DNA from: Symbiodinium natans
Lineage: Eukaryota > Sar > Dinophyceae > Suessiales > Symbiodiniaceae
Length of the DNA: 64,000 bases
Assembly (NCBI GenBank): GCA_905221605.1
Contig: CAJNDS010002280.1
Span: forward strand, 289,861-353,860
Reading direction: 5' to 3'
How positions within the stretch are numbered: position 1 is the first letter of the stretch; each line of letters starts with the position of its first letter. A program made the translations under genes and the position numbers. Under the pieces are notes generated by a model. It was not told the origin of the DNA, searched no databases, and saw only the letters and a list, made by a program, of their open reading frames with translations. Shown piece after piece: positions 31,573 through 42,432 of this stretch.

Positions 31573-31640
31573 TCATGCTAATTATACTATTTGTGTATAT
31601 ATATATATGTATACATGTGTATATATATTCCGCCGACCCC
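31475..31640 (-). mobile_element. Inverted family H module with AT/TATG microsatellites (H3)
   Basis: G runs, CCATGG, G runs, GGAGCACTGGACC, then AT dinucleotides to about 31570 and imperfect TATATATG repeats to 31635. This is the mirror order of H1 and H2. Confidence 0.55.
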
Positions 31641-31714
31641 CTTGTCGGCGTCAAGAAGCTGACCCGTACCTTGCCCGCTGGACCCGCTCGCGCGTATTGG
31701 AAACCCACCTCCAT

Positions 31715-32245
31715 ACGCCGCGCGTTTTGTGACCCATTTCCCAACCCCGCCCCCCAACCCCCCCCCCCTCTCCTCCCTAATTTGGTGTTTGGAAAGGTTG
31801 GAACCCCCGCCCCCAGCCACCCTCCCCCCCCCCCCCCAACCCCCCCCCCCCACCGCCCCACCCCCCCCTCCTCCCAACCAATTTTGTTTTGGAAGGCTGC
31901 GAACATGAAGCCGTTTCTCTACCCTCCCCCCACGGCAGCGGGTGGACACGCTTTTTGGGAGCCGTTTCCCTACCCCCCCCCCGCCGCCCCCCCCACCCCC
32001 CCCAACCGCCCACCCGCCCCCCCCTCCCCCCCGAGCCAGAAACGACCCAATTTTGGTGTTTTGGAAGCTGGAACCACGCGTTTTGGGAAGGCGTCCAAGC
32101 GAGTCGAACCACGCGTTTTGGGAAGCCGTTTCCTCCCCCCCCCCCCCCCCCCCCCATGTGTTGGCTGCACCCTACGACCCCCCCCCCCCTCCCCCCTACC
32201 CACCCCGTCCCCCCCCCCCCTACCCCCCCTGCCTAGCCCCCCCCC
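31715..32245 (+). repeat. Modular poly-C tract with repeated TTTTGG segments
   Basis: C runs alternate with related segments: CAATTTTGGTGTTTTGGAAG or close variants, and CACGCGTTTTGGGAAG(C/G)CGTT, each present two to four times. Long proline- and glycine-coding frames on the two strands derive from the homopolymers and are not genes. Confidence 0.85.
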
Positions 32246-32513
32246 ACAGGTCCGGAAGAGGGCCCGGTGCCCGGACGTCCTTATCTTGGGGTCGGCGGCA
32301 GCGGCGTCAGCCTTTAAATCGGGCAGCGCGAGGTCCCCAAAAGACCGAGCAAATGCGGACCTTTTAGCCGGGGTCGTCCCGGGAATAGCCTTGCTGGCCT
32401 CTGGCCTTCTGCGAAGCAGAATTAGGCCGGACGCCAGTGCCGCTGACCCCCGCGTGCCGCCGGTGAACGGTTTTTTTTTCGTGGTTTTTTGCGTCGCCAC
32501 GGAGGCCCCCAGA
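32246..32513. other. GC-rich unclassified segment
   Basis: A plus frame continuing out of the poly-C tract stays open to 32528 (SRIRPDASAADPRVPPVNG near its end). The composition is suggestive but there is no motif. Confidence 0.35.
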
Positions 32514-32630
32514 GGGCGCGCATCATGAGCATCAGCGGGTCCAGCCCGGGACCCCCAGGCGCGCATCAGGAGCATCAGCGGCTCCCGGGGCGGGACCACG
32601 GGGGGGCATCAGGAGCATGATGCCCCCCAA
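32514..32630 (+). repeat. Imperfect tandem repeat of about 42 bp, three copies
   Basis: GCGCATCATGAGCATCAGCG, GCGCATCAGGAGCATCAGCG and GGGCATCAGGAGCATGATGC are spaced about 42-43 bp apart with GGG/CCC-rich linkers. Confidence 0.8.
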
Positions 32631-32670
32631 AGGGCGGGCATAAGCGACGTGTCTAAGCCCGGGGCTAGGA

Positions 32671-32832
32671 AAAAGGGAGTTTAGGGGCCTTATAAAGTGC
32701 TTAGGAACGTTAAGGGAGTCTCGGAGCCTCAAACGCTTAGAGATTTGAAGGGGGTTTAGGGGCCTGAAAATGCTTAGAAACTTAACGCTTAGAGATTTTA
32801 AGGGAGTTTAGGGGCCTCAACATGCTTAGAAA
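32671..32832 (+). repeat. Tandem repeat, about three imperfect copies
   Basis: The segment GGAGTTTAGGGGCCT...TGCTTAGAAAC recurs at about 32677, 32750 and 32806, with CGCTTAGAGATTT between. The units contain a TTTAGGGG word, so they may descend from telomeric repeat. Confidence 0.75.
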
Positions 32833-33339
32833 CTGCTCGCCCCGGGCTTCTGCGTGCGCTGCCCGCCCATGGGCGCAGCCCCTTAAAACAAATATATATA
32901 TGTAGATATATATATGTATATATATCCCCTTATGTCTTTACGTTTGTTTATGAATTTATGATCCCTGAACCACCTGAACCCTAGAAATGCCGAACGTTGA
33001 TTGACCCCGAGCCCTCCGAGAGGAGGCACCTCTCCAGGGTGTGTATGCAGAAATGCCGTGGAAGGCCTGCTGCTCTTCGGACTGTGGTCGGGTTCACGAC
33101 TTGGGATTTAAGGCTTGGGTCTCAGGGGTCTAGGTTTTAGGGGTTGCTAAGCTGAAGATTTCTGAGATTGCAGGCTTGCTGAAGAAAAGAGGCTTCGGGT
33201 TCTGTGCAGGTTCGGATGTGGAGAGGCCGGTAAGGAGGTTCATGGAAGCTTTGTCGGAGGACCTCATCTTCGGCCGGGAATCACAATACTATCCGTCACA
33301 CAAGCTATAAGCCCAGACACTTATGCCCCGACCCCCCAT
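32833..33339. other. Unclassified DNA with an AT-rich patch
   Basis: 32888-32930 holds imperfect TATATATG and TAGATATA repeats. The rest is unrecognised. Confidence 0.5.
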
Positions 33340-33535
33340 CCCTAAACCCTAAACCCTAAACCCTGAAACCCTTAAACCCTTAAACCCTAAACCCTCAAAC
33401 CCTTAACCCTGAACCCTTAAACCCTAAACCCTTATAGCCCTTAAACCCGAAGCACTTTAACCCTCAACCCGAAACCCTGAACCCTTTAACCCTTAATCCC
33501 TTATAACCCTTAAACCCTCAAACAAACCCGAAACC
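33340..33535 (-). repeat. Highly degenerate CCCTAAA array
   Basis: Mixed CCCTAAA, CCCTTAAA, CCCTTTAA, CCCTGAA and CCCTTATA units, one of the most variable arrays in the window. Confidence 0.9.
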
Positions 33536-33616
33536 AGCCGGCGCCTTGTGGGTACTCCAGGCCCTCGCAGTCGCCACCAAACCACAGGGGCCACTCCTCC
33601 AAGCCTCCACGATTTG
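33536..33616 (+). other. Exon-like island
   Basis: Plus strand: a GGTACTCCAG acceptor followed by G, then at least 24 open codons (ALAVATKPQGPLLQASTIWR) running into family A element A4. Confidence 0.25.
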
Positions 33617-33739
33617 GCGGTCTCCGAACATCGGGGTGCCCTTTATGGGGGGTCCCTTTAAGGTTTGGGCTTAGGGTTTAAGGTTTAGGGTTTAGATTCT
33701 ATTTGGGGTGCCCCTTTTTTGGGAAACCTCCACATGTTG
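33617..33739 (+). mobile_element. Family A element interrupted by telomeric repeat (A4)
   Basis: The left end GGTCTCCGAACATCGGGGTG and right part TTCTATTTGGGGTGCCCC...GGGAAACCTCC match family A. Between them 33661-33695 is TTTAGGG-like repeat replacing the normal centre. Confidence 0.6.
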
Positions 33740-33942
33740 CGGGCTCAGGGGTCTGACAGCTGATTTAGCGTGCAGGCGTGCGGGTACCCACATGCATGTT
33801 CAGTGTGCGGGCTACGCCGCTACCAGTACTCATGGCCCGTGCAATCTGCCTGCAGAACCCTGAACATGAAACTGTGAGCTAACAAAAGGCTGCTCGCGTG
33901 ATGTAGAGTCTGAGGCTATCCTCCACAGTCCCAACATCCTAC
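33740..33942. other. Unclassified segment left of an array
   Basis: A 35-codon minus frame begins with ATG near the array edge (MLGLWRIASDSTSREQPFVS). It is not recognised. Confidence 0.3.
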
Positions 33943-34030
33943 TGTTTAGGGTTTAGGGTTTAGGGTTTAGGGTTTAGGGTTTAGGGTTTAGGGTTTAGGG
34001 TTTAGGGTTTAGGGTTTAGGGTTTAGGGTG
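33943..34030 (+). repeat. TTTAGGG array, perfect
   Basis: About twelve canonical units. Confidence 0.98.
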
Positions 34031-34817
34031 TAAAGCCTTTGTTTCGGAGTGTTGGGTTGTTGGGCTCAGGGCCTTGACCCCAGCCGAAGAATTTGAGAAG
34101 GCCGTCCGTTGGGAGGTCGGAGTCCTTGCATCTGGGCTGCAGCTATCAAACAGTTGGCTTAGGGTTTTGGGCTTAGGACCATTGCTTCGGTTTGGTCCGC
34201 GCTGTTCTTCTTGGATGTTCCTTTATTCGCCACAGGCGGCTGTAGAGTGCGCATGGACGCTTCAAGGTTCGGCGTCCTTGCCCGAGGGTTTGGGAAGTGC
34301 ACTCTTACTCGACAGACATTACAGTGGCTCAGGGTATGCCTCGCATTTCGGGTCTGCTCAATCTCCCTGGTAAGCATACTTAGCGACTGGTTTCATTCCC
34401 CCAGTATGACCCTAGGATCCCAATCTCTCCCCAAAACTCACCAAACGCCAGTGGTCCTTCCAACCGAACACAAATGGGATCCAGCGTTGCATGCAGGATT
34501 TGAAGGTGTCGCACACCCTGAACTCCAAACCACAGCAGGGCTTCTCATGTTCGAAACGCTGGCCCTGGAACCCGATTGGAACGCAACTTTGCAAGGAACG
34601 ACCTCAACTCCTGTAGAGCTTAGGAAATACGGGCTGGAGTTTCTCGGGTTGGGGGCTTTGGGCCTTTTTAAGACTTACTGTTTAGTCTGTTTCATGAACG
34701 GAACTTCAAGCATAGGCTTACGCTTAGGGTGTAGACGTTGGAGCCCTTGCCCGCCGAAAGTCGCTCAGATCCACGTGCGCGGCTGTGAGGTTGGTTGGCC
34801 GGTTCCTGAGCCGCGTT
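34031..34817. other. Unclassified DNA with the longest non-repetitive open frame
   Basis: A 209-codon plus frame (34211-34840) is the longest not driven by simple repeats, but it ends inside a telomeric array, has no recognised domain and is within the range expected by chance. Confidence 0.4.
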
Positions 34818-34945
34818 TCGGTTTAGGGTTTAGGGTTTAGGGTTTAGGGTTTAGGGTTTAGGGTTTAGGGTTTATGGTCTAGGGTCTAGGGTCTAGGGTC
34901 TAGGGTCTAGGGTCTAGGGTCTAGGGTTTAGGGTTTAGGGTTTAG
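34818..34945 (+). repeat. TTTAGGG array with a homogenised TCTAGGG block
   Basis: Seven consecutive TCTAGGG units (34877-34926) lie between canonical units. Confidence 0.98.
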
Positions 34946-36483
34946 GATTGAGGGTTTCTTTGTACGGTTCTATGACTTCTTGTTTGTCTGTAGCGTTGGT
35001 TGAAAGGCTCTCGGCTCTACTTGCCGGAGATCCGAATTCCAAGCCACATACCACGATTGTCATGGGGCCAACCTCCAAACAAAGCCCTATTCCGCCAAAC
35101 CCCAACACCGCCTGCGCCTCAAATCCCTCCTTCTGGCTTTGCGGCGGTAATTCTGCGGTGAAAATCTGCTACGGTACCATTCATGGTCTGTAATGGAGCA
35201 ATGTCGCACCACCACGCTTGGGCAATTGTGTCGCAGCCAGACGTCGTCTGTTTCAAAGCTCTTGAAGCCAAAGCGGTCACTCTTTCGGGCTTGGGCTACT
35301 ATGGACTCATGTAGGTGGCTACCGGGGTCCTGCCCGAGCCGGCGAACTTCCTGGACTTGTCTAGCGAGATGTTTCCTTCTGAGAATTTCGACCTTGATTG
35401 CCATCTTCGTTTAAGGGTTTGTTCTTGCGCGAAACAGTCCTGAACCCAGGCTGCGTGCTTTCGTTCTCTCCCAGCAGTGCGGAGGTCAGCACAGAAGCCC
35501 GTACTGGAAGCCAAGCGTCAGCACGACACCAACCGTTCCCTCCTCGTCATGATCGATGATCAGCATGACAACCTCCAGAAATCTCATAGAAAACACAATT
35601 CTGTGCACAGATGGTTATTGCAGAGGGTTGTTCCGAACATCGGTGCTCCTGAACATTGGTTGCCCTGTTTGTCCTAACGTTGGCTGGCGACCTCTTCCTG
35701 GCTCTAAGTGCTCCAACATACAGCATTTCTGGCTCCGTACCAGCCGGAGCTCAGATTTTTTGTTTTGTTAACGAACAAAACGTTGTTGAATGAAAGGCAT
35801 TACCATCTAGGTCTAAAGGATTCATGGGTTCTATCCAAGACAAGTGCAAGTCAGGCACATGTAAGAGACAACTCTGTCAAATCTTTAAGTTTATTGACAT
35901 TGAAGCAACGTTCAATTAAAGCCGAATAACACTCTCATATATAAACCCAATTAAGGTCAATTGTGTGCTTTCAACTTAAAAGCATCCACTTGGAAACCAA
36001 TTCAGTTCAAGTTAGTATAGCTGCAACTACATTTCCAAAAAGGCAAAACTCCACGGCATAAGCCCAAAAGCGCGCTGACATTTAACACTACCCAGCTTGG
36101 GCCCCCCACCAATGCTCCTGCGTAAAAACCCTTCGCATGCAGTGTTGCGCACGCTTGTCGGGGAAGGTGCATTCTCGGATTGGAACAAAACGTAGATGCA
36201 CTTTGTAGTAGATGCACTGAGCACCAGTTTCACTCTACGATACACAGATATACACTGCACCTATCTGTCTATCTACCTGTTACCGACTACACGCAGTACT
36301 TGCACAAACCAGTCGGCAACTGCAATAATACTTGCGGCTCATTCTGGTGTCTCATCCTCCTAGGGTCCTGGGATTGCCTGACTAACCCTCACAGCATCAA
36401 GCTTTGGTATTCGGGGCAAGTACTACGCCCTAAACCGCCTAGAGCAGCCCTCCATCGCATCTCACTTAAACCTTGCACCCCAC
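34946..36483. other. Unclassified DNA
   Basis: A 105-codon minus frame (35404-35087, containing LRRKHLARQVQEVRRLGQDP) and other overlapping frames are unrecognised. 35740-36000 is AT-richer and includes a small hairpin TTTTGTT/AACAAAA near 35763. Confidence 0.4.
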
Positions 36484-36550
36484 ACCCTGAACCCTAAACC
36501 CTACACCCTAAGCTCTAAACCCTAAACCCCACACCCCAAACCCTAAACTC
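36484..36550 (-). repeat. CCCTAAA array with CCCTACA and CCCCACA variants
   Basis: About eight units, degenerate. Confidence 0.92.
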
Positions 36551-36638
36551 TACTCTCTATGCCCGGGCCTTGGCGAAATATTGCCTCCGTAGTGCCCAAT
36601 AGTCTCCTGCCGTGCGGCTGGATGGGGAGGTCAACGTT

Positions 36639-36734
36639 CACTTGGTGGCTCAGGAACCCTGTCATAACAAGGGTCCCCTTTTGGGATACTTTAGAAGGGA
36701 ACCTCGAAGAAAAAAAAGGCAAAAGGGTACCACT
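36639..36734 (+). mobile_element. Family C element, intact reference copy (C2)
   Basis: It runs from CACTTGGTGGCTCAGGAACC through AAGGGTCCCCTTTTGGGATA and an A run to GGTACCACTG. It defines the uninterrupted form of the copy split by repeat at 18364. A weak inner inverted repeat exists (GGTCCCCTTTTGG versus AAAAGGGTACC). Confidence 0.65.
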
Positions 36735-36930
36735 GGGCTGGAGTTTAAGAAGGCAGCAGCATGAGGGCATCATTGATTGAGACCTTCAGATTTACCGGAA
36801 GCTTCGGCATAGTTGCCCCTTGGCAGCCGCCGAAGGGGAGTCCCCAGCCCAATCCCGCCTAAACCCTGTATGAAGACAGATGAGACGCAGAGCTGTGTTG
36901 AGAAACCAACCAGCTTAAAATCTGCCGTGC
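36735..36930. other. Unclassified segment
   Basis: Nothing recognised. Confidence 0.5.
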
Positions 36931-37031
36931 TCTCTCACTCTCTCTCTCTCTCTCTCTCTCCCTCTCTCTGTATCTCTCTTCTTCTTCTTCTTCTTCTTCT
37001 TCTTCTTCTTCTTCTTCTTCTTCTTCTTCTT

Positions 37032-37062
<31 letters not shown>

Positions 37063-37275
37063 TTCTTCTTCTTCTTCTTCTGCTTCTGCTTCTGCTTCTG
37101 CTTCTGCTTCTGCTTCTGCTTCTGCTTCTGCTTCTGCTTCTGCTTCTGCTTCTGCTTCTGCTTCTGCTTCTGCTTCTGCTTCTTCTTCTTCTAAACTGCG
37201 AAGAGGCCCCAGAAGGCTCTCTCTCTCTACACGCATGGCCTCCCCCCGAAGAGGAGAGCCGCCCCAAGGGGCTCG

Positions 37276-37345
<70 letters not shown>
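36931..37345 (+). repeat. Polypyrimidine block: CT, TTC, TTCTGC, CT
   Basis: CT dinucleotides (36931-36978), about 28 TTC units (to 37078), about 17 TTCTGC hexamers (37079-37180), TTC again, then after about 75 bp a CT tract (37276-37343). Leu-, Arg- and Ser-rich frames here are repeat artefacts. Confidence 0.97.
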
Positions 37346-37347
<2 letters not shown>

Positions 37348-39258
37348 GATCTACGAAAGCCCCAAACTGGCTCCTGGGACTGAAAGAATGACGGAGCCCT
37401 TCTCCAACAGGTCCGTTGAGTAGGCCCAGTCCTAGCTTCAGAGTTTGGGCTTGGGCTTCGGATGCTCCGCGGGGTTGAGGGGGGATTCTCGCACGTTCGT
37501 GGGGGTGTCAACATGTATGTCTTGTGATGCTTCAGCTATTTTGTATTTGGGCTGGAAAATTGATGCTGGGGAGAGCTCCTCTCGGGTTTGCAGCTTGATT
37601 TCTGGGCACGTCAGGGTTCAGGGTGTTGAGCGCTTGAGGGCTCGATTGCAGACTTTAGCGCCAGCGGCACTCGTCCAGCGGACCGACACTCACTGCGCCT
37701 CAACCCTTCGGCAAATGCATCCAGGTATCTTTTGGGGGCTCAACAGCTCCCGGACGAAAAGCTAAATCACACCCAAGGCCCTTTGCTTCCGCTTCAGCAA
37801 AACCGCAAGCCTCTGAAACAAAAGCAAACTCTGAGCATGCTCTGGATTGCACCCAAGCCCCTAAAGCCCTGGAGGCCCAAACCTTGAAGCCCGAAGGCCC
37901 AGCCCTCCCCGCTCCCCAGATCTCCTTTGGGAGCTCCTGGTTCTGGGAGCCTGGGAAATGCGATGGGAGGCATTGAGGGATCGGAGTTTGGGGCAGTCTG
38001 ACTGTGTCCTCCTCTTTATATCAAAGTCGAAGCTGCTCTGGGAGAAAAAAAACCGTCTAACCCCGAAGTACGCCTACCTCTCTTGGCATCCCAAGCACCT
38101 TCATCATGAGGATGACTGGAAGCCATTGTATTCAGAGCCTTCTTCCCCGAAGCTTTGAAAACCGCGTGCGCAATTTTCTGTCCCGAGCACGGAGGAGGAT
38201 CTTGGGTTTATGGGGGTAAGGACCTGAGCCCAAGCTCGAGCCCTGAACCCGAATAGTCCCCAAAACCACCCCAAAACCCCCGCCTTGCACAAGCCGCGCT
38301 CGAAAGTCGCGCCAGTCCTGAGACCAAGAGACTCCAGGTCCCTGGGTGTCAAACCAGGAAGCTTTGCCATGAGATTTTTGTTGGCTTTGTGGCTTATGAA
38401 GGGGCGTTCGGTTCGGGTTTCAGGGAGTTTCGCTTGGGGGGGAAACTTGAGATCCGGGTAGGCTCCGGGGCTGCACGAAAGGCCGAGGCTTTGGGGCCCT
38501 TAAGCCGAAGAATCTTAAGCCGATCTGGGCTTAGGTTTGAGGGCTGTGGGTTTAGTGTGGAGGCGTTGTGTTCTTCTAGGGTTGGCAGGCTCTTGGCCTT
38601 TACTTGATGGATGGTCACATGGCATTTATAGGGCTTTGGGGTAGGGTTTGGATGGACTTCGGGCTTCTTAAAGTTAGAGATTTTTGAAGGTTCGGACGGT
38701 TGGGCGTCGCGTCTAGACTTAGGTGCAGCATGCATGGCGGGGCTGCACAAGGGCGCATGCTTCAGTGCAAGGGCCCTCTCTTCAAAACGGTTTATTGCTC
38801 CAGCACCCGCAGCTGACACAGACAAGACAAGACCAGAGAAACCTAACAGCAGACGCACCAAACTAGCCTCAGGTTGTGGAGCTCATCCCTGCCTCTGGGA
38901 GCGATCCTCATGCCTTGACGCGATTTGCGCCACACGACCACCGCCTCCCCCCTGGTTCGCACGGCCAAGTCCGATGTGGCGAGAGCCTTTTTTGGGGAGT
39001 CCCACCTTTACCATGCCCCTCCCTGTCCGCCAGCTTGCCGGGTGCCACTTTAGATGTGTGCTTGCAGCAAGTAGGTGTAGGAATTAGGGGTCATTTCGGG
39101 TCTCTGTCAGGGTTTGTAGCAATTCGGGATCCCTGGCAAAGGCCTCGGTGCTCTCGGTTTGTCCGAGTACCCGCCGCTGGCTGTGGCGAACCCGCTCCCG
39201 GCCGAACCTCGTCGGAGGCAAAATCCCCAGCTCAAGGCTCTGAGGCCCAAAGAGGCGG
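37346..39258. other. Unclassified DNA
   Basis: A 155-codon minus frame (38861-38394) and 131-codon plus frame (38876-39271) are without recognised motifs. There are no arrays for 1.9 kb. Confidence 0.45.
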
Positions 39259-39512
39259 CCCTAAACCCTAAACTCTAAACCCTAAACACTAAACCCTAAA
39301 CCCTTCACCCTAAACCCTAAACGCTTTGAGGCTCCCGAGCCCTGGTGGCCCTTCTGGGAAGGAGGCGGGGGAGCTTTGCAAACAGCGAGACTTCGGGCTT
39401 CGGCAGCTTGACTGGAAGCTGTCATGGCTGGTGGCGTATTTACAATCGATGTTCGCGTGCTAAACCCTAAACCCTAAACCCTATACCCTATAAACTATAA
39501 ACCCTAAACCCT
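39259..39512 (-). repeat. Two CCCTAAA arrays around an exon-like island
   Basis: The arrays are at 39259-39322 and 39460-39512 (variants CCCTATA, CCCTTCA). The island between reads on the plus strand as RFEAPEPWWPFWEGGGGALQ, and after a CTTCGGCAG acceptor as LDWKLSWLVAYLQSMFAC then TAA. The two readings are in different frames about 25 bp apart. Confidence 0.9.
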
Positions 39513-39642
39513 TTCGACCCTGAACCCACAAGGCTAGGAGTTGGGATGCAACTCCAGATTGAAGTGCCAGGAACGGGCGCTGACGCTGTCTCTACTACAG
39601 ATGAAGGATCCGGACAAAATCTTTCCGTTGTTCTATCTGAAT

Positions 39643-39680
39643 ATGGGGGTTTCCGAAAATATGGGACCCGGGACCCCCTA
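39643..39680 (+). mobile_element. Family A left-end fragment (A8)
   Basis: ATGGGGGTTTCCGAAAATAT followed by GGGACCC matches the left terminal repeat. The rest is absent. Confidence 0.5.
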
Positions 39681-40266
39681 ATCTATCGACATTTGACTTG
39701 AGTGCTGTTGCTCAGAGCAAGTCCCAAAAGAATGATGTGACAACCGGCTGCGAGTATCCAGCCCTGTCCTTCCAAATCCCGGACCTGAAGATCCTTGCAC
39801 GACGTCTCTGGCCGTGAGGTCACCATGCGTTTCATCGCTTTAAAGCTCTGAACGACTTAGCTCAAGGTTACCAAGCTCAGGCAGCATTCGTAGGTGGTCA
39901 CTTGCTATCAAGGCTCCGCGCACCCTTCAGTCCCTGCGTTACGAGAGGCCTGTTAAGAAGCCCTGCGGTAAAATTTACATGCAAATCTATCACCGTGGAA
40001 TACAGTCGAAGACCTAAACTTTGCCTCCAGGGAACATTTGCGACTTGGGGGCCGCGAAGGACAGCTGCTCAAATAGCCGGCAATAGCCGAGAAGCCTGGC
40101 GCGCACTCACACGACATGCTTTCGAATCACAATCCCCAATTCTGCACGGAGTCAGCCTGTTTCGATCCGCTACCACCGCCCAACAAAGGAAGCCCCCCCC
40201 CGCCCCCCCGCCCCTCCACCCATAGATTGTGGACTTGTTTGGGTGGGGGCTTCTAGACGCTGTCGG
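39681..40266. other. Unclassified DNA
   Basis: A 107-codon plus frame (39902-40225) is unrecognised and ends in a C-run-encoded proline tract. Confidence 0.45.
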
Positions 40267-40370
40267 CAACCCTAAACCCGAAACGCTAAACCCTAACCCC
40301 CAAGCCCTAAACCCTAACCCTAAGCCCTAAACCCTAAACCCTAAACCCTAAACCCTAAACCCTGAACTTC
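40267..40370 (-). repeat. CCCTAAA array
   Basis: About 14 units with CCCTAAG and CCCCCAAG variants. Left bracket of the island 40371-40488. Confidence 0.97.
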
Positions 40371-40488
40371 GAGGCCCTAAACCCAAAGCGGGATGGTCGG
40401 CCCGCTGGGGCCCCCGGCAACGCGAGTGCCAGGCAGCCCGCACATCTCAGCAGCTTCCCGTTGAGGCGGGGGCGGTCCTCAAATGTTT
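40371..40488 (-). other. Exon-like island, C-left/G-right bracket
   Basis: Minus strand: an ACATTTGAG acceptor followed by G, then about 34 open codons (RPRLNGKLLRCAGCLALALP) to the array edge. GTGCGG inside is a possible donor. No family is recognised. Confidence 0.3.
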
Positions 40489-40530
40489 AGGGATTACAGT
40501 TTAGGGATTAGGGTTTAGGGTTTAGGGTAT
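40489..40530 (+). repeat. TTTAGGG array, degenerate
   Basis: About five units with TTTAGGGA variants, followed by a G run at 40536-40543. Confidence 0.9.
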
Positions 40531-42186
40531 ATGGTGGGGGGGGTCTCTGTCTAGTAGCAGCCTATTCCAGGCAGCTTAGGGTGCCAACGCCCGATTCAAG
40601 TTGCGGGCTGGAGGTTCTCAAAGAGTTCGGGTTTCTTGGGAGTTCTGCAGGACTTGCAGAGTATGAGGCCGATGCGGTTCGGAGGGCTTCGTGAGTTTCT
40701 GAGCTTGTCATCTGGGGTGGGTGTCCGACTGTCGAGCTTGTTTCGCAGCCGCTGCCAGTGAAAACATCCGACGCAACCATGGAGCCGCAATATACAAAGC
40801 TAGCATGGCTGCACAACTTGGGTTCCCATTCCGACTCTCTTCCTGCGGTTCAGTCCACCCCGCTTCAACGCGAGTTCGGTGTTCTTCCCACAAACTGTGG
40901 CACGACGTTGCTGCAGCCGGGAAACAAGAGAACAAGAGCCAGGGTGATCTTTGTGACCCTAGCCACCCCCAAACGCCAAACCATTGGGATTCTGTCGGTT
41001 TGGTGGCTGAGTGCTTTGTTTGCGGCCTGCAAGCTGAAAAAAAACTAAGCCTGAAGACAACAAGTTGCAGCCCCTAACGGGCTTGTGTTTGAGGTTCAGG
41101 GTTCTAGAGTAGAAGGGCTAAGACTTTCAGGTTCTTTTGAGCGCGCCATGATTGACAGGGCTTCGGCTTCTGGCATTTCTGGGACTGTGCCCAGTTCTTC
41201 TGTCAAGGCTCTGTGCGCGTGAATGTCCCATGAGGGCCACGCACCAATTCCATCCGCATGGACATGTTGGAAGGAACAAAAACTTGCAGCCTGTGCCTGA
41301 ATAAACATCGTGAACTCTTCAGTGCAAACTGCATCTGTAATCGCCGTGCCTTAGCAACCTGTACCTTGCAGAATCTCAGGCGAGATCAGCTAGTTAGTTA
41401 AGAGCAACCATAAGATGTAGCCGACACCTGTTTCCAGACTAAGTTCAGCAGCTTGCGTAGGTTTGTCGTGCTTTTGCGTGCAGTCAGCTAGGTAAAACAG
41501 CTGAGTTGAAGCGCGACGGGAGCTTTGCCACCTGCTACCCAAGTAAACAACGAGCTGGCAGGGATATCACAAGCCCAAGTCACTGAGTCGACCCCTACTT
41601 CGAATCCCCCAATCCCGGGCGATAGAGGCCAGTGGTGTGAACAAGTAAACGACCGAAGCCAATGATCCCTACGGCCCTGCTCGAACTTGCATGAACAGGT
41701 CAAAGTATGGTTCTCGTAAGGCATCCATTGCTATCACTTTAACTGGAGAACTTCCACCGTTCGATTGTTACCCTCAAAGCTTCGGGATAAGCAAGGCCGA
41801 CTCAGCTGGAACTCTCGGGCAGCATGGGCCCATGATCAGAAGATGGCCTTCTTACAATCCAACCTAGTCTCAATGTGATCTTCACCTAACACTATCTCAG
41901 ACCCCCCCCCCTCAAAAAATGAAACAATGTGCTGACAGGGCCCGGGGTGTCCCTTATGCTTCAGACCCAGGCAGGGAGGCTCCGAAAGGCTAAGGGCACC
42001 CAAACCCTAAACCCTAAACCCCAAAGTGGCAATAATCCCACCAGCGCCATATGCAAGTTGATTGGTGGGAACCTCGAAAGTCAACTGCACTCATCAAAGT
42101 TAACAAAACCTGCGCAGGCTGCTGTGCTCCTACCCTGAACTAAACTTGGGGCATGGATCCTGAGCCCAAACCTACTGGCTAGTAAG
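40531..42186. other. Unclassified DNA
   Basis: Overlapping 84-118-codon frames on both strands at 40562-41077 and no motif. Two to three CCCTAAA units lie at 42000-42022. Confidence 0.45.
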
Positions 42187-42432
42187 TAACCCTAAGCCCT
42201 AAGCCCTATTGACCCTCCGTCCACAGAAAACATGTGCTCTTTCGATTACCCTACTTGCAATGCTCCCCAGATGCCTGAAGCCCGTCACCGCCAGAAAGGT
42301 GCGGCGGAGACCGGCAGCACGTGCGCAGAGCTGACCATTGCCAATCTCGGCCAAGGTCGGATGTAAGGACTTACAGTTCAGGTCTAGGGTTTGGACCTTC
42401 ACAAGGGTTTAGGGTTTTAGGGTTTAGGGTGT
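42187..42432. other. Exon-like island between short arrays
   Basis: CCCTAAG units (42187-42208) lie left and TTTAGGG units (42399-42432) right. Plus strand: a CTCCGTCCACAG acceptor at 42227, then a 45-codon frame (MCSFDYPTCNAPQMPEARHR) to TAA at about 42364. A 34-codon ATG frame also lies at 42540-42643 (starting MMARAASRWGYLCRARELAG). Confidence 0.3.

Noticed and set aside
31500-32528. 342-codon proline-rich plus frame and glycine-rich minus frames
   Set aside because: They arise from C and G homopolymers and an AT tract. Single-base changes in homopolymer length would shift the frame, and no conserved domain is visible.
34211-34840. 209-codon plus frame, the longest without simple repeats
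   Set aside because: With about 6000 stop-to-stop intervals in six frames, one frame of this size is near the chance maximum. It terminates inside a telomeric array and shows no domain.
41590-41612. tRNA T-arm-like ACTTCGAATCCCCC
   Set aside because: No matching acceptor stem or anticodon arm at the right distance on either strand.
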